A stretch of 64,000 nucleotides of DNA from Gluconacetobacter diazotrophicus PA1 5 (GTDB taxonomy: Bacteria > Pseudomonadota > Alphaproteobacteria > Acetobacterales > Acetobacteraceae). Both the position numbers and the translations under genes were made by a program. The stretch's first letter is position 1; each line of letters starts with the position of its first letter. The stretch covers positions 336,001 to 400,000 of the forward strand of contig NC_010125.1 in the NCBI RefSeq assembly GCF_000067045.1, given 5' to 3'. The notes below the pieces were generated by a model. The model searched no databases. It worked only from the letters and a program-made list of their open reading frames with translations, and was not told where the DNA came from. Positions 55,040 to 63,514 of the stretch are shown here, piece after piece.

Positions 55040-55373
55040 TCAGTCGGTCCTGCCGTTTGACACGGCATGAGAGAAAGAGGACGTTATCCCAGACCCAGCA
55101 GATCCGAGAATGCCCTGGGCAATGTGAATGAACGGCAGGTTTCAGTTCGCAGATTAGGATGCCAAAACGGCAGCGATGTCTGCGCCTGCTGTCCGGATGG
55201 TCAGACGCATACTAATGGCACGTTTCGGAGTGGTCGGACATTCAAGCGCGTCCTGCTGAACGGCGAGATCTGGGTCGGTAACAGTCATGAACGTGAGAAC
55301 TACCAATGACTGCTTTTGGCCGTCCCTTTCCCAAAAACAGACATTCTACTCCCCCCTCCATTGCCGTCTTTAA
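55040..55373. other. Gap without a supported gene
   Basis: This 334-base stretch between the truncated nuclease and the DUF6880 gene has one short plus-strand frame (55067-55309) without known motifs. The upstream signals of the nuclease gene probably lie near 55000-55070. Confidence 0.4.
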
Positions 55374-56813
55374 TTATTCACCGATCAGTGACCAGAATCC
55401 CAGCTTGCGCTTATGTTGCACTTTCAAGCGGATCATAAAGGCTTCATGGGTTTCCATGCCGCTTGTCGCTGTCAGCATTGGTGCAAGCAGTCGGCAGGAG
55501 GCGAGATCCTTGGCAGCATAGGAATAGTAACGGGACAGTGCTTTATCCAGCACGGCCTCGACCAGCAGTCGGTAAAGAAGCGTCGCCTCGTTGGGATATG
55601 ATTCAGACAGACGATCGGCAGCCGGACGGAGTGTCCCATAATCGCGCCCGTCCAGTTCTGTCGTATGTTCCCGCACGAGCCGGGCAGCGGCGTCGAGTGC
55701 TGGCCATTCAAGAAGAGTGGAAAGGGCTACGCTCCTGACCGGGAAATTACGGATGTGATTGAGTGCCTGTTCTTCAGCATCAATCGCATCGTAATCACTG
55801 AGATGGCGTTGGTATGCTTGCCAGTGCGGCAGGCTCAGGCGTTCCTGAAAGACTTTCCATCGCAGGGACTGGGCCTGGTCACGGTCGCCCACGGCTTCGC
55901 ACGCTTCGATCCGAAGGTCATCGTTTTCCCAGCGGAACCGGGATGTCTCATCGGTCTCCCGGTCGAGCCATTTGAGCGCCTCATGGGCGCGTCCCTTGTC
56001 CAGCAGGCGGCGTGCAACATCGCCGATAGAGGCGGACTGACGTTCACTCAGGTTGACTGCTTCGATGTAGGCATCGACGTCACCCATCGCGTCGGCCAGA
56101 TCCTTCAGGTGACCGAGGGTCTGCATCCGCCCGATGTCGGTACGATAGTCTCCCTTCGCCTTTGAAGCGGGAAGGTCGTGCAGTCGTGCAAGAAGCGTGC
56201 TTCTGAGCATGGCCGCGCCTGCAGTACCCAGTGCCTCGCCGCACGACGCGATCAGGTGGTCACACGTGCCATACCCGTCATTATCGAGAAGCGTGAGCAG
56301 ATCCCTGACGGTGACAGCCGGATCCCGGCCAGCCTGTCGTCCCAAGAGGGTGCCAAGGTCGGAGGCCGCTTCGCGAAACACATCTGACAGGTAACCGGAA
56401 CTGTCATCAGAGCGCTCATAGACGGAAGGAGCAAGTTCCACGAGAATACGCATCGCGGAAATGGCCTGTCCGACATCCGTCGTTGCAACATCATCGAGAA
56501 TGGATTGGCGCAAGGCATCGAGTTCGGTCGCAAGGGGTTTGATCCGATCCCAGGGCAGGAATCCATGGGAACGCTGGATCGTTCGCAGCCTTTTCTCGAT
56601 CTCCTTGCCGAGTTTGTCTTTCGCATGGGCGGCGGTCAGCGCCATGCGCAGCTTCCGGGTGAGCACGGTATCCTGTTCCGACAGTTCGACCAGAAGGTCT
56701 GCAAGCCGATCCGCACCAAGGGCTTTCAGATTGTCTTTCGTGACGGTCGTGCCGACTTTCGCGGATGCGGCGGATTTGCGGGTGGCAGGTTTTGTAGAAG
56801 GAGTGCGGGCCAT
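55374..56813 (-). CDS. DUF6880 family protein
   Basis: The 479-residue protein has a basic N-terminal tail (MARTPSTKPATRKSAASAKV). An all-helical, repeat-like body follows (LGADRLADLLVELSEQD, LDALRQSILDDVATT, AHEALKWLDRETDETSRF, YDAIDAEEQALNHI), and the family's closing LKVQHKRKLGFWSLIGE. The helical pairs resemble TPR/SEL-type repeats. The function is unknown. It is transcribed towards the truncated nuclease but 334 bases apart, so linkage is uncertain. Confidence 0.75.
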   Translation of the reverse strand: MARTPSTKPATRKSAASAKVGTTVTKDNLKALGADRLADLLVELSEQDTVLTRKLRMALTAAHAKDKLGKEIEKRLRTIQRSHGFLPWDRIKPLATELDALRQSILDDVATTDVGQAISAMRILVELAPSVYERSDDSSGYLSDVFREAASDLGTLLGRQAGRDPAVTVRDLLTLLDNDGYGTCDHLIASCGEALGTAGAAMLRSTLLARLHDLPASKAKGDYRTDIGRMQTLGHLKDLADAMGDVDAYIEAVNLSERQSASIGDVARRLLDKGRAHEALKWLDRETDETSRFRWENDDLRIEACEAVGDRDQAQSLRWKVFQERLSLPHWQAYQRHLSDYDAIDAEEQALNHIRNFPVRSVALSTLLEWPALDAAARLVREHTTELDGRDYGTLRPAADRLSESYPNEATLLYRLLVEAVLDKALSRYYSYAAKDLASCRLLAPMLTATSGMETHEAFMIRLKVQHKRKLGFWSLIGE

Positions 56814-57044
56814 GAATGCAGATTATGACAGTGACACAGGGGACGCAATCAAATGCCGTTGCCATGAAAAAGAGGAAAAAAGCTAATGGCTCCGCCCTCG
56901 CGCCGGCAAGGGTGCGCGTCAGCGCGCTGACGCCGCCCAATGGGGTGTCCCCGATCTTCCTGCGCTGCGCTCCGTGCAGACCGGGAGAGACCCCTCCCCA
57001 TCGGTCGCCCTTGCCGTTGCTACCCCGCTGCTCGCCGCGAGGCA

Positions 57045-57068
57045 GAGGAACAGCGGGGGCTGTTCCTC
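57045..57068 (+). promoter_or_regulatory. Hairpin in the methyltransferase leader
   Basis: GAGGAACAGC and GCTGTTCCTC form a perfect 10-bp stem over GGGG, 21 bases before the methyltransferase ATG. It may attenuate transcription or cover the ribosome site. Confidence 0.45.
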
Positions 57069-57089
57069 GCGGAACAAAGGGCAAAGACC

Positions 57090-57770
57090 ATGACCGGAAA
57101 CACCAACACGGCGACCGATTTCCGCAATACCATCCTGAATGGTGACAGCGTGCAGCTTATGCGCGCGCTCCCTCGTAATTCGGTGGATTTCATCCTGACC
57201 GACCCGCCTTACCTCGTGAATTATCAGGGCAGGGACGGGCGGAAGGTGCGTAACGACGATAATGCGTGCTGGCTCCGGCCCGCCTTCAACCAGATGCACC
57301 GTGTCCTGAAATGGGGCGGGTTTGCTGTTTCGTTCTATGGCTGGAACCGTATCGACCTGTTCGCCGATGCCTGGAAGGCGGCAGGGTTCCGCATGGTCGG
57401 ACATATCGTTTTTCGCAAGTCCTATTCATCCTCTTCCCGGTTTCTCCGGTATGAACACGAAAGCGCCTATCTTCTGGCCAAGGGGAATGTAATGCCTCCG
57501 GCAAAACCCATCCCGGACGTGCTCGACATGCCCTATTCGGGCAATAAACTGCACCCGACGCAAAAGCCGGTGGCTTCACTCCTTCCCCTGGTGGAAACCT
57601 TCTGCCCGGTGGGTGGCCTGGTTCTGGACCCGTTCGCCGGTTCGGGTTCGTCGCTGGTGGCGGCGCAGCATCTTGGCCGTGACTGGCTGGGGATGGAACT
57701 GGACCCGGACCACGCGGCCACAGCAACCCGCAGGCTGGCCTGGCACGGGGCGGGGAGGGCGGCGGCGTAA
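57090..57770 (+). CDS. Beta-class DNA methyltransferase (N6-adenine/N4-cytosine)
   Basis: The 226-residue enzyme has the catalytic motif IV DPPYLVNYQGRDG near residue 39. The AdoMet motif I, VLDPFAGSGSSLVAAQHLGR, comes near residue 183, the IV-before-I order of beta-class enzymes. The target recognition stretch lies between (GHIVFRKSYSSSSRFLRYEHE; GNKLHPTQKPVASLLPL). No restriction enzyme is adjacent, so it is an orphan methylase, as often found on conjugative elements. The start follows GGGCAAAG. Confidence 0.88.
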   Translation: MTGNTNTATDFRNTILNGDSVQLMRALPRNSVDFILTDPPYLVNYQGRDGRKVRNDDNACWLRPAFNQMHRVLKWGGFAVSFYGWNRIDLFADAWKAAGFRMVGHIVFRKSYSSSSRFLRYEHESAYLLAKGNVMPPAKPIPDVLDMPYSGNKLHPTQKPVASLLPLVETFCPVGGLVLDPFAGSGSSLVAAQHLGRDWLGMELDPDHAATATRRLAWHGAGRAAA

Positions 57771-58135
57771 GCCGCCCCCTTTCTTCGCCTCACCGGGCGG
57801 CCAGAAAATCGCGCCGGTCCCGATGGACCGGCGGCGGGACGCGCCGTTACCCGGCGCGCGCGGCGCTCGCCGGCCGGGCCGGCTCGCACTTTTCTGCCTG
57901 GAGGGATGTGCGAGACCTTTCCCGGTCAACCATCCGCAACGCTGGCGGAACAACGCACCGCGTCCACGACGCGAGCGGAAGGCACCAACAGGTGGCGCCT
58001 AGGTCATAGTCGGCACGTTTCGCGCGCTGTCGTGATCGTGAAACCAGTGTAGGAAAGTCCAATGCTATTTCATGGATATTCCTGAATCGTCGCGGCATGT
58101 GTGTGGTGTTCCTCGTTGTGGAAAGGACGCGATCC
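57771..58135. other. GC-rich region downstream of the methyltransferase
   Basis: No gene is supported. A CCGGTCC / GGACCGG hairpin (57814-57831) and further GC-rich self-complementary DNA to about 57880 may terminate the methyltransferase transcript. Confidence 0.4.
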
Positions 58136-58552
58136 ATGCTGCTCGGTCTCGGTATTGTCCTTGGCTTCGCCAGTATAGGTTTCCTGTGCTGGCTGCTGTT
58201 TCTGTGCGCGGTCTATGCCGCGCCCCTGTTCGTGGCGGCGATGGTCTGCACCATACTCTACGATCATGGCGTGCTGTCCGGTGCCCATGCCATTCTCGCA
58301 GGCATCGCCGCCGGGATCGTGGTGCTGGCGACCGGTCAGGCGATCCTCGCCTCCTCACGTGATCCTGCCCTGCGGGTTGCGGTATCAGTGCAGCTTGCCT
58401 TGCCAGCCGCGCTGGCGGGGTTCGGCACGACGCTGGGTTTCTGTGGCATGGGCGACATGAGCGCCATGCCGGCCTACCTTTTCGCGACGTTCGGGGCGCT
58501 GTGCGTGGGTGGGGCGGCATGGACACGGCTCTGCGCCATCCAGTCCGCGTAA
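58136..58552 (+). CDS. Small membrane protein of the conjugative backbone
   Basis: The 138-residue protein is largely hydrophobic, with four to five helices: LLGLGIVLGFASIGFLCWLL, FVAAMVCTILYDHGVL, ILAGIAAGIVVLATGQAIL, LALPAALAGFGTTLGF and AYLFATFGALCVGGAAW. The start is set at MLLGLGIVLG; an upstream ATG at 58097 adds 13 residues. No family assigned. Its place between the methylase and DUF736 genes suggests it belongs to the mobile element. Confidence 0.55.
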   Translation: MLLGLGIVLGFASIGFLCWLLFLCAVYAAPLFVAAMVCTILYDHGVLSGAHAILAGIAAGIVVLATGQAILASSRDPALRVAVSVQLALPAALAGFGTTLGFCGMGDMSAMPAYLFATFGALCVGGAAWTRLCAIQSA

Positions 58553-58611
58553 GTTCCCGGTGGCAAAATCACAGTTTTCGCCAGGTTCAAAAGGTCAGCG
58601 CGGGGCGCTAA

Positions 58612-58885
58612 GTCCCCGTTGCGCGGGCGCTGGCAGTCCAGGTCTCGGGGCAGGGAGGCGCCTTTCCTTCTGCGAGAGAAGCCCGGCACAGACCCGACCG
58701 GAGTGAAATGTCGGTCAGCTTCGGTGCGGAAAACGCATGTCGTTCTGTTGGCATGACTGGCGGCCCGGCATCAACGTCCTGCCTGTCGAGCGGGAAGGAC
58801 AGGGAACATGGTGCCGGCCAGCGTGTTCTCCCGGCGGCGGATACTGTTCGGTCTGTATCCTGTCTGGAAACGGATATCTCCTGAC
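58612..58885 (-). pseudogene. Degenerate inverted copy of a DUF736 gene
   Basis: Read on the minus strand, this stretch follows the intact DUF736 gene at 59205-59522. The last 24 bases differ at one position (GCCAGCGCCCGCG then AACGGGGACT). Upstream, frame-broken segments match the protein segments LDDPTLPGPIFASLFEEE, AGAAWIKHTT and NVPNFRIQIGKLEAG. Several frame changes make it non-coding. The rest of 58886-59204 shows no gene. Confidence 0.6.
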
Positions 58886-59204
58886 ACCCCGCGCCCCTGC
58901 CATGGAACACGACGGGCTGACCTGTCTCTCCGCAGGGCTGACGGCGCCGCACACCATGGCCTCTCGATATGGCCGATCTGCCTGAAGACCGGCTTCGCCT
59001 CGCCCGGCTACGGCGCAACGGCGGCCCGCAACTTTCTTCCCCTGCCGGCTGCGCCGTCATTCCTCGCGCATCAACAAAGCTCCGTGCCGCCGTCCTCCGC
59101 GTTGCTTTGGCCTGCGAGCAGGTGCGCCGCCGGTCGTCTCCGGGCTGACGATGGCCATCGAGGCCACGGTGGTCGCGGCCCGATACAAGCCAGGAGACAG
59201 GACA

Positions 59205-59522
59205 ATGATCATCGGTTCATTCAAGAAGGTGGGCGAGGGGTATGAAGGCGAGATCGTCACCCTGACACAGAAAATCCGAGGTATCCGCTTCGTGCCCGAA
59301 GCCAGCCGGGCCAGCGACAATGTTCCCAACTTCCGGATCCAGATCGGCAAACTTGAAGCCGGGGCCGCCTGGATCAAGCACACCACGGACTGGCGCGAAT
59401 ATCTCAGCGTGAAGCTGGACGATCCGACCCTTCCCGGTCCGATCTTCGCCAGCCTCTTCGAAGAGGAAGGTGGCGCCTACAACCTGATCTGGAGCCGCCA
59501 GCGCCCGCGTAACGGGGACTGA
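59205..59522 (+). CDS. DUF736 domain-containing protein
   Basis: The 105-residue protein matches DUF736: MIIGSFKKVGEGYEGEIVTL, FRIQIGKLEAGAAWIKHTTD, YLSVKLDDPTLPGPIFASLF and the end NLIWSRQRPRNGD. DUF736 genes are recurrent cargo of alphaproteobacterial conjugative elements and plasmids; their role is unknown. The ATG follows GGAGA, and a hairpin with a T-run follows the gene. A second intact DUF736 gene (63515) and a decayed one (58612) are nearby. Confidence 0.9.
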   Translation: MIIGSFKKVGEGYEGEIVTLTQKIRGIRFVPEASRASDNVPNFRIQIGKLEAGAAWIKHTTDWREYLSVKLDDPTLPGPIFASLFEEEGGAYNLIWSRQRPRNGD

Positions 59523-59532
59523 CCACCGCCGG

Positions 59533-59556
59533 CCCCTCCGGTACGCCGGAGGGGCT
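59533..59556 (+). terminator. Intrinsic terminator after DUF736
   Basis: A perfect 10-bp stem, GCCCCTCCGG / CCGGAGGGGC, with loop TACG is followed by TTTCTTCTT. Confidence 0.85.
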
Positions 59557-59572
59557 TTCTTCTTCAGGCCAG

Positions 59573-59824
59573 TTATGGCTTCCCGCCGGTGGGTGCCTCT
59601 TCTGTAGCGGCAACGTGGCTTTCATCCAGTAACGTCGCCGGCCGCACACCCAGCGCCTGCGACGCATGCCACAGCGAAAGCAGCGTCGCGTTCTGGCGCC
59701 CGGTCTCGATCCAGCTGATATAGGCGCGGTCCACGCCCATCCGTTCCGCCAGGGCCTCCTGGCTGAGACCGGCGGCGCGTCGCAGGCGCCTCACGTTCGC
59801 GCCGAAAAGTCCTCGGATGTCCAT
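59573..59824 (-). CDS. XRE-family repressor
   Basis: The 83-residue Cro/C1-type protein has LFGANVRRLRRAAGLSQEAL, AERMGVDRAYISWIETGRQN and ATLLSLWHASQALGV. It is small, with a short acidic tail. It is divergent from the DUF6499/DUF2285 gene, and the 31-base palindromic cluster next to its start is the probable operator. It likely represses replication or transfer genes of the element. Confidence 0.85.
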   Translation of the reverse strand: MDIRGLFGANVRRLRRAAGLSQEALAERMGVDRAYISWIETGRQNATLLSLWHASQALGVRPATLLDESHVAATEEAPTGGKP

Positions 59825-59844
59825 CCGCAGGATAGGAACGATTT

Positions 59845-59875
59845 GTGTATTATCGCGCTACGTATTATAATACAC
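59845..59875. promoter_or_regulatory. Overlapping divergent promoter and XRE operator
   Basis: GTATTATAATAC (59862-59873) is a perfect 12-bp palindrome that contains TATAAT on both strands. An upstream GTGTATTAT pairs with ATAATACAC. On the plus strand TTGTGT lies 17 bases before TATAAT. One bound repressor would therefore block both divergent promoters. Confidence 0.6.
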
Positions 59876-60095
59876 GGAACGTCAAACGCCTTCTCCTATG
59901 ATGCGCCATAGGCATCACGTGATGTCGCGGAAACCGACGTTTTCGGCCCATCTGGCGTCAATATCTCCCCGATATAGAAATAATCCCAAGTCTAAAGGAT
60001 ATATTTGGGATCACCTCCCTGAGTTTTGGAGACTACCCGTTCCGGTTTCGCACCGGATACTGGGTCGAATCCATGACATATCGGGGGAGGGGGGC

Positions 60096-60882
60096 GTGCC
60101 GACAATCCGGCCGTGGGATGCCGCACCCCTTCGTCGCGCCTATGCCGGGCTCGACCCTGCTGGTCTCGCCCAGGAATGGCTGCGGCACAACCCGGCCTAC
60201 CGGCGCGATCATGCAGCAACCATGACGACGGGCAAGGTTGACGCCGAAGTATGGCGCGCCTTCGCCCGTCGCTGGGGGTTACGTTTTCCCTGTCGACCCT
60301 GATCTCCCCGCCTGGCTTGCCCCTGCGTTCTGGGATCCGGACGTCGCGCCGGAAGTTGTCGTGCATGGCGACGGGGGTGACATTCTGTCCCGCCTCGCGC
60401 CATACGCTCGGGCACGACATGATGGTTCCGATGGTATCCATCTTGTGCTGGACGGCGATTCTGGCCCGCTGCGCATCGTCATAGTCGTCGATCGGCAGCC
60501 CGATGCACCGGGAACCTGGTTCGTCATCGACGACAGACACCTCTCGACCCGTCTGGCCTGCGTCGCGCGCTTTGGCCGATTGTTTGTCGGCCAGGCGCCC
60601 GGTCATCTTCCCTCCATCTTGCGCCTGAGTTCCCAGCAGAAACTCCGTCAGGTTCGCATGCTCTGCATCGCCGAAGGCCGGCGCACGGGAGTGGCGACAC
60701 GCCGGATCGCAGCAGGCATCTACGGCGAGCGCGTCCTGCACCTGTCCCGCAATGAATGGCGTGCCAGCTCATGGCACCGCGCCTTTTACCGCGATCTCGA
60801 CGGTGCCGCGTTCTACCAGAACGGCGGCCACATCGCCCTCCTTCAGGGGCTGAAGCTGGGGGGTGACAGTCTGGTGGCCTGA
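60096..60882 (+). pseudogene. DUF6499/DUF2285-type regulator, frameshifted
   Basis: The first frame starts at GTG after GGGGGAGGGGG (VPTIRPWDAAPLRRAYAGLD) and contains LAQEWLRHNPAYRRDHAA and EVWRAFARRWGLRF, the DUF6499-like half. It ends at 60302. The expected continuation VDPDLPAWLAPAFWDPDVAP lies in the next frame and runs to 60882 through the DUF2285-like half (RQVRMLCIAEGRRTG, RVLHLSRNEWRASSWHRAFYRDL). A one-base shift near 60285 separates them. Two overlapping separate proteins or a programmed shift are less likely alternatives. Confidence 0.65.
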
Positions 60883-60978
60883 ACTTTGTCATCCCTCCCC
60901 AAGCCCCATTCTCCGGCAGCGTCCCCTCATGGGCCGCAGCATCCCGCCAGTGGCCCGCTCCACCGGGAGGAACACCCC

Positions 60979-61275
60979 ATGCGTGTCCAGCCGACACTGC
61001 CACCGCGCTATCTGCGCACCCCGGACGCAGCCAATTTCGTTGGTCTGTCCATCCGCACTTTCGAAAAACACCGGAGTTGCGGCACCGGTCCGCTCTACCG
61101 CCAGCTTGGCGGCCGGATCGTCTATGCCGTCGAAGACCTCTGCGCCTGGGCCGACTTGAACGTCAGGCTCTCCACCGGGGACGGTGGCGGCATTCCCATG
61201 CCATCCGATCCCCGCGCCTATATCATCCGCTTGCAGGCGAAGGCCCGCAAGGCGCAGCGGAGTGCCGGACGATGA
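60979..61275 (+). CDS. AlpA/MerR-like helix-turn-helix DNA-binding protein
   Basis: The 98-residue protein has a winged-helix HTH_17 domain: LRTPDAANFVGLSIRTFEKH, GTGPLYRQLGGRIVYAVEDLCAWAD. A basic tail (RLQAKARKAQRSAGR) follows. Such proteins act as excision or copy-control factors beside replication genes in conjugative elements. The ATG follows GGGAGG; the stop overlaps repA by four bases, so the two are co-expressed. Confidence 0.83.
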   Translation: MRVQPTLPPRYLRTPDAANFVGLSIRTFEKHRSCGTGPLYRQLGGRIVYAVEDLCAWADLNVRLSTGDGGGIPMPSDPRAYIIRLQAKARKAQRSAGR

Positions 61276-62345
61276 TGCCGGCCGCCGATAGCTGGCGCCA
61301 GCCTGACCGCCGTTTTGTGGTCACGGGATCGGCACGACCCCGTGACATCCGTGATCTGATGGGGCGTCCGTTTTTCGCGCTGGGGCACGTGGCGCGCCTT
61401 GAGCCTCTTCGCTACCGCTCGCGTCAGATGGAGATCGTTGTCGAAGCCTCGGCTCCTCTGGGCATGGCGACCATCCGGGACGCCGATATCCTGCTCTGGC
61501 TGACCGGCCAGATCGTCGATGCCCTCAATCATGATCTGTGGGTATCGCGCCATGTGCGCTTCACGCCCTGGCGCCTGTTCCAGGATCTGGGATGGGCTGA
61601 CGGCACCCACCAGTATCGCCGGCTTCATGGCGCCCTCGCGCGTCTGGCGGAAACACGCGTCACCACCAGCCTGCGGCAGGGGCCGGAGTGGCGCGAGAAG
61701 CCGTTCGCCTGGATCAGTGACGTCCGGATTTCCCGTGAGGACGGGGTGGCCCTGACCCTGCCGGACTGGCTCATGGAGATGGCCTGTGATCGCTCTCATG
61801 TCCTGAGTGTCGATCCCGCCTATTTCCGCCTTTATGGCGGCCTGGAGCGGTGGCTTTACCGTCTGGCGCGCCGACATGCCGGTCGGCAGAAAGACGGGTG
61901 GCGTTTCGATCTTCGTGATCTTCATGCCCGGTCCGGCACCCTCTCTCCCTGGCGGAATTTCGTGATCGACGTCGCCGGCATTGCCCGTCGCCAGGTCGTC
62001 CCAGGTTATGACTGCAAGGTCATTTATGGCGGAAAACAGCCAGTCCTGCGTATCTCCCCAACGGTATTATCCACCGGTTCTGTGGATAACCGTGTGAATT
62101 CTACCGTTGGTCAGGATGCGGATCATACCATTGCTCACGGTGCGGAAATACCGTTGCTGACGGTGCAGAAAACGTCGCAGTGCGTTGTTTGCAAAAGCGG
62201 AATCAGCCCCGTAACTTATATAACTAATATAATAACTTATTATGTAGGGGATTCCGGTTTTTCGGTTTCCCTTCCGGTCGCCCGGTCGGGGCATGGAGAA
62301 AAGGCTCGGGAAGCGGTCGCGGATCGCATGGTCGGTGTCCCATGA
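61272..62345 (+). CDS. repA: Replication initiator protein A (RPA family)
   Basis: The 357-residue initiator has the RPA (PF10134-like) core: RPFFALGHVARLEPLRYRSR, ATIRDADILLWLTGQIVDAL, FTPWRLFQDLGWADGTHQYR, ALTLPDWLMEMACDRSHVLS and LYRLARRHAGRQKDGWRFDL. The C-terminal 75 residues (from about 62085) do not look conserved and coincide with a cluster of DNA repeats resembling a replication origin. The start is coupled to the AlpA-like gene and the stop overlaps the DUF2840 start. No parA lies between, where related elements often have one. Confidence 0.87.
   Translation: MMPAADSWRQPDRRFVVTGSARPRDIRDLMGRPFFALGHVARLEPLRYRSRQMEIVVEASAPLGMATIRDADILLWLTGQIVDALNHDLWVSRHVRFTPWRLFQDLGWADGTHQYRRLHGALARLAETRVTTSLRQGPEWREKPFAWISDVRISREDGVALTLPDWLMEMACDRSHVLSVDPAYFRLYGGLERWLYRLARRHAGRQKDGWRFDLRDLHARSGTLSPWRNFVIDVAGIARRQVVPGYDCKVIYGGKQPVLRISPTVLSTGSVDNRVNSTVGQDADHTIAHGAEIPLLTVQKTSQCVVCKSGISPVTYITNIITYYVGDSGFSVSLPVARSGHGEKAREAVADRMVGVP
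62058..62246. other. Putative iteron origin embedded in repA
   Basis: From left to right: TACCGTTGG in inverted orientation (62058-62066); TTATCCACC (62067) and TGTGGATAA (62081), forming an 8-bp inverted repeat whose right half is an exact DnaA box on the minus strand; and three tandem 23-24 bp repeats starting at 62102, 62126 and 62149 (cores TACCGTTGG, TACCATTGC, TACCGTTGC, each followed by GATGCGG, GGTGCGG or GGTGCAG). An AT-rich patch at 62211-62246 follows, with TAACTTAT, TAACTAAT, TAACTTAT. This is the order of parts of an iteron oriV with an unwinding element. Confidence 0.6.
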
Positions 62346-62830
62346 CCGCCCGCTCTTTCCGGCCGGCCGACGTTGTCCTCACCACGGTCGAACTGACCTG
62401 GATCGAGAAGCGCATCGAACACTGGGTTCGCTTCGGCCACCCCGTCGAGGATCGCATTCTCGACCGCAGGCGCAGGCTGATGAGCTTCACGCCGGACAGC
62501 GTGTTCGCGTTCATCCGCTGGGCCGCGAACGATTTCGGCACCATGGTGTCCTGCATCGACATTGTGCGCGCGGTCGAGGCTCAGGAATCCTGCCAGACCG
62601 TGCCGTTCGTGCGCCCTGGTGGCGAGAGCCTGCTGCGCCAGAGCGGCTGGCCAAAGGTGCGGCGCGTGCTGGAGGCCATCGACGGTGTGGAGGCGCTGGG
62701 GATCGATCCTGCGGCTGTCTGTCCCGATCATTGGCGGCATCTGCATCACCGGCTCACAGCGGTGCAGGAGCCACGTCTCTACACGCGGGAGCGCCACGAG
62801 GCGTGGCTGCGTAGGAGGGCTGCGTCATGA
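62342..62830 (+). CDS. DUF2840 domain-containing protein
   Basis: The 162-residue protein has DUF2840 features: TTVELTWIEKRIEHWVRFG, RILDRRRRLMSFTPDSVFAF, IRWAANDFGTMVSCIDIVRA and LRQSGWPKVRRVLEAIDGVE. It is found next to traF in alphaproteobacterial integrative conjugative elements; its role is unknown. It overlaps both repA and traF by four bases, so repA-DUF2840-traF form one coupled message. Confidence 0.88.
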   Translation: MTARSFRPADVVLTTVELTWIEKRIEHWVRFGHPVEDRILDRRRRLMSFTPDSVFAFIRWAANDFGTMVSCIDIVRAVEAQESCQTVPFVRPGGESLLRQSGWPKVRRVLEAIDGVEALGIDPAAVCPDHWRHLHHRLTAVQEPRLYTRERHEAWLRRRAAS

Positions 62831-63456
62831 CCCGGCGCGCCTGGTTCTTCACCACGTATTTCGCCGTGCTCGGCGTGGGCGCCTCGCTGGCGTTTCATCC
62901 CACACCGCGCTGGGTCTGGAACGAGACGGCGAGCGTTCCGGTCGGGCTATATCGCATCCAGTCCACCGTCCCGATCCGTGTCGGTGACATCGTCGCGCTC
63001 CGCCTGCCAGAGCGCGAAGCGACGCTTCTGGCGGCACGTGGTTACCTGCCGTTCGGCGTGCCGCTGCTCAAGCCTGTGGCAGCACTGGCGGGGCAGAGTG
63101 TCTGCCGTATCGGCATCCACGTCACGATCGACGGTAAGACGGCCGGCGACGCGAAGACTGTCGATCATCGGGGCCGCAAGCTGCCGGTCTGGCAGGGCTG
63201 TCAGTATCTCGGGCCGGGGCAGGTGTTCGTCATGAACGCTGCCGTGCCGACCAGTCTGGACGGACGGTATTTCGGCGTCCTGCCGATGGATACCGTCATC
63301 GGTCGCGCGGTGCCGGTTCATGTTCGCACGGGCGAGGCGGAGCCACTACCGCCGCATTTCGAGTCCCTCCCGGAACCGGATGATCCCATGCGGAAGGGAC
63401 TGCTCCTGGCTCCGCCCATGATGCCTGCGAAAGAGAGCGAACCGCCCATTCAATGA
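62827..63456 (+). CDS. traF: TraF-type conjugative transfer signal peptidase (S26)
   Basis: The 209-residue protein has an N-terminal membrane helix (AWFFTTYFAVLGVGASLAF). The S26 catalytic Ser is in NETASVPVGLYRI (Ser36) and the Lys in VPLLKPVAALAGQSVC (Lys82). The late motif DGRYFGVLPMDTVIGRAVPV is typical. TraF matures the conjugative pilin by cleavage and cyclisation. It precedes DUF736 and lytic transglycosylase genes, as in Trb-type elements. Confidence 0.9.
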   Translation: MTRRAWFFTTYFAVLGVGASLAFHPTPRWVWNETASVPVGLYRIQSTVPIRVGDIVALRLPEREATLLAARGYLPFGVPLLKPVAALAGQSVCRIGIHVTIDGKTAGDAKTVDHRGRKLPVWQGCQYLGPGQVFVMNAAVPTSLDGRYFGVLPMDTVIGRAVPVHVRTGEAEPLPPHFESLPEPDDPMRKGLLLAPPMMPAKESEPPIQ

Positions 63457-63514
63457 TGGTCATTCAGCCCTTGAATTCTCTGTCATTCCCACTCTGTCTG
63501 AAAGAATTTCTCTC

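Noticed and set aside
55067-55309. An 80-residue frame between the nuclease stump and DUF6880.
   Set aside because: No domain, no clear ribosome site and unconvincing composition.
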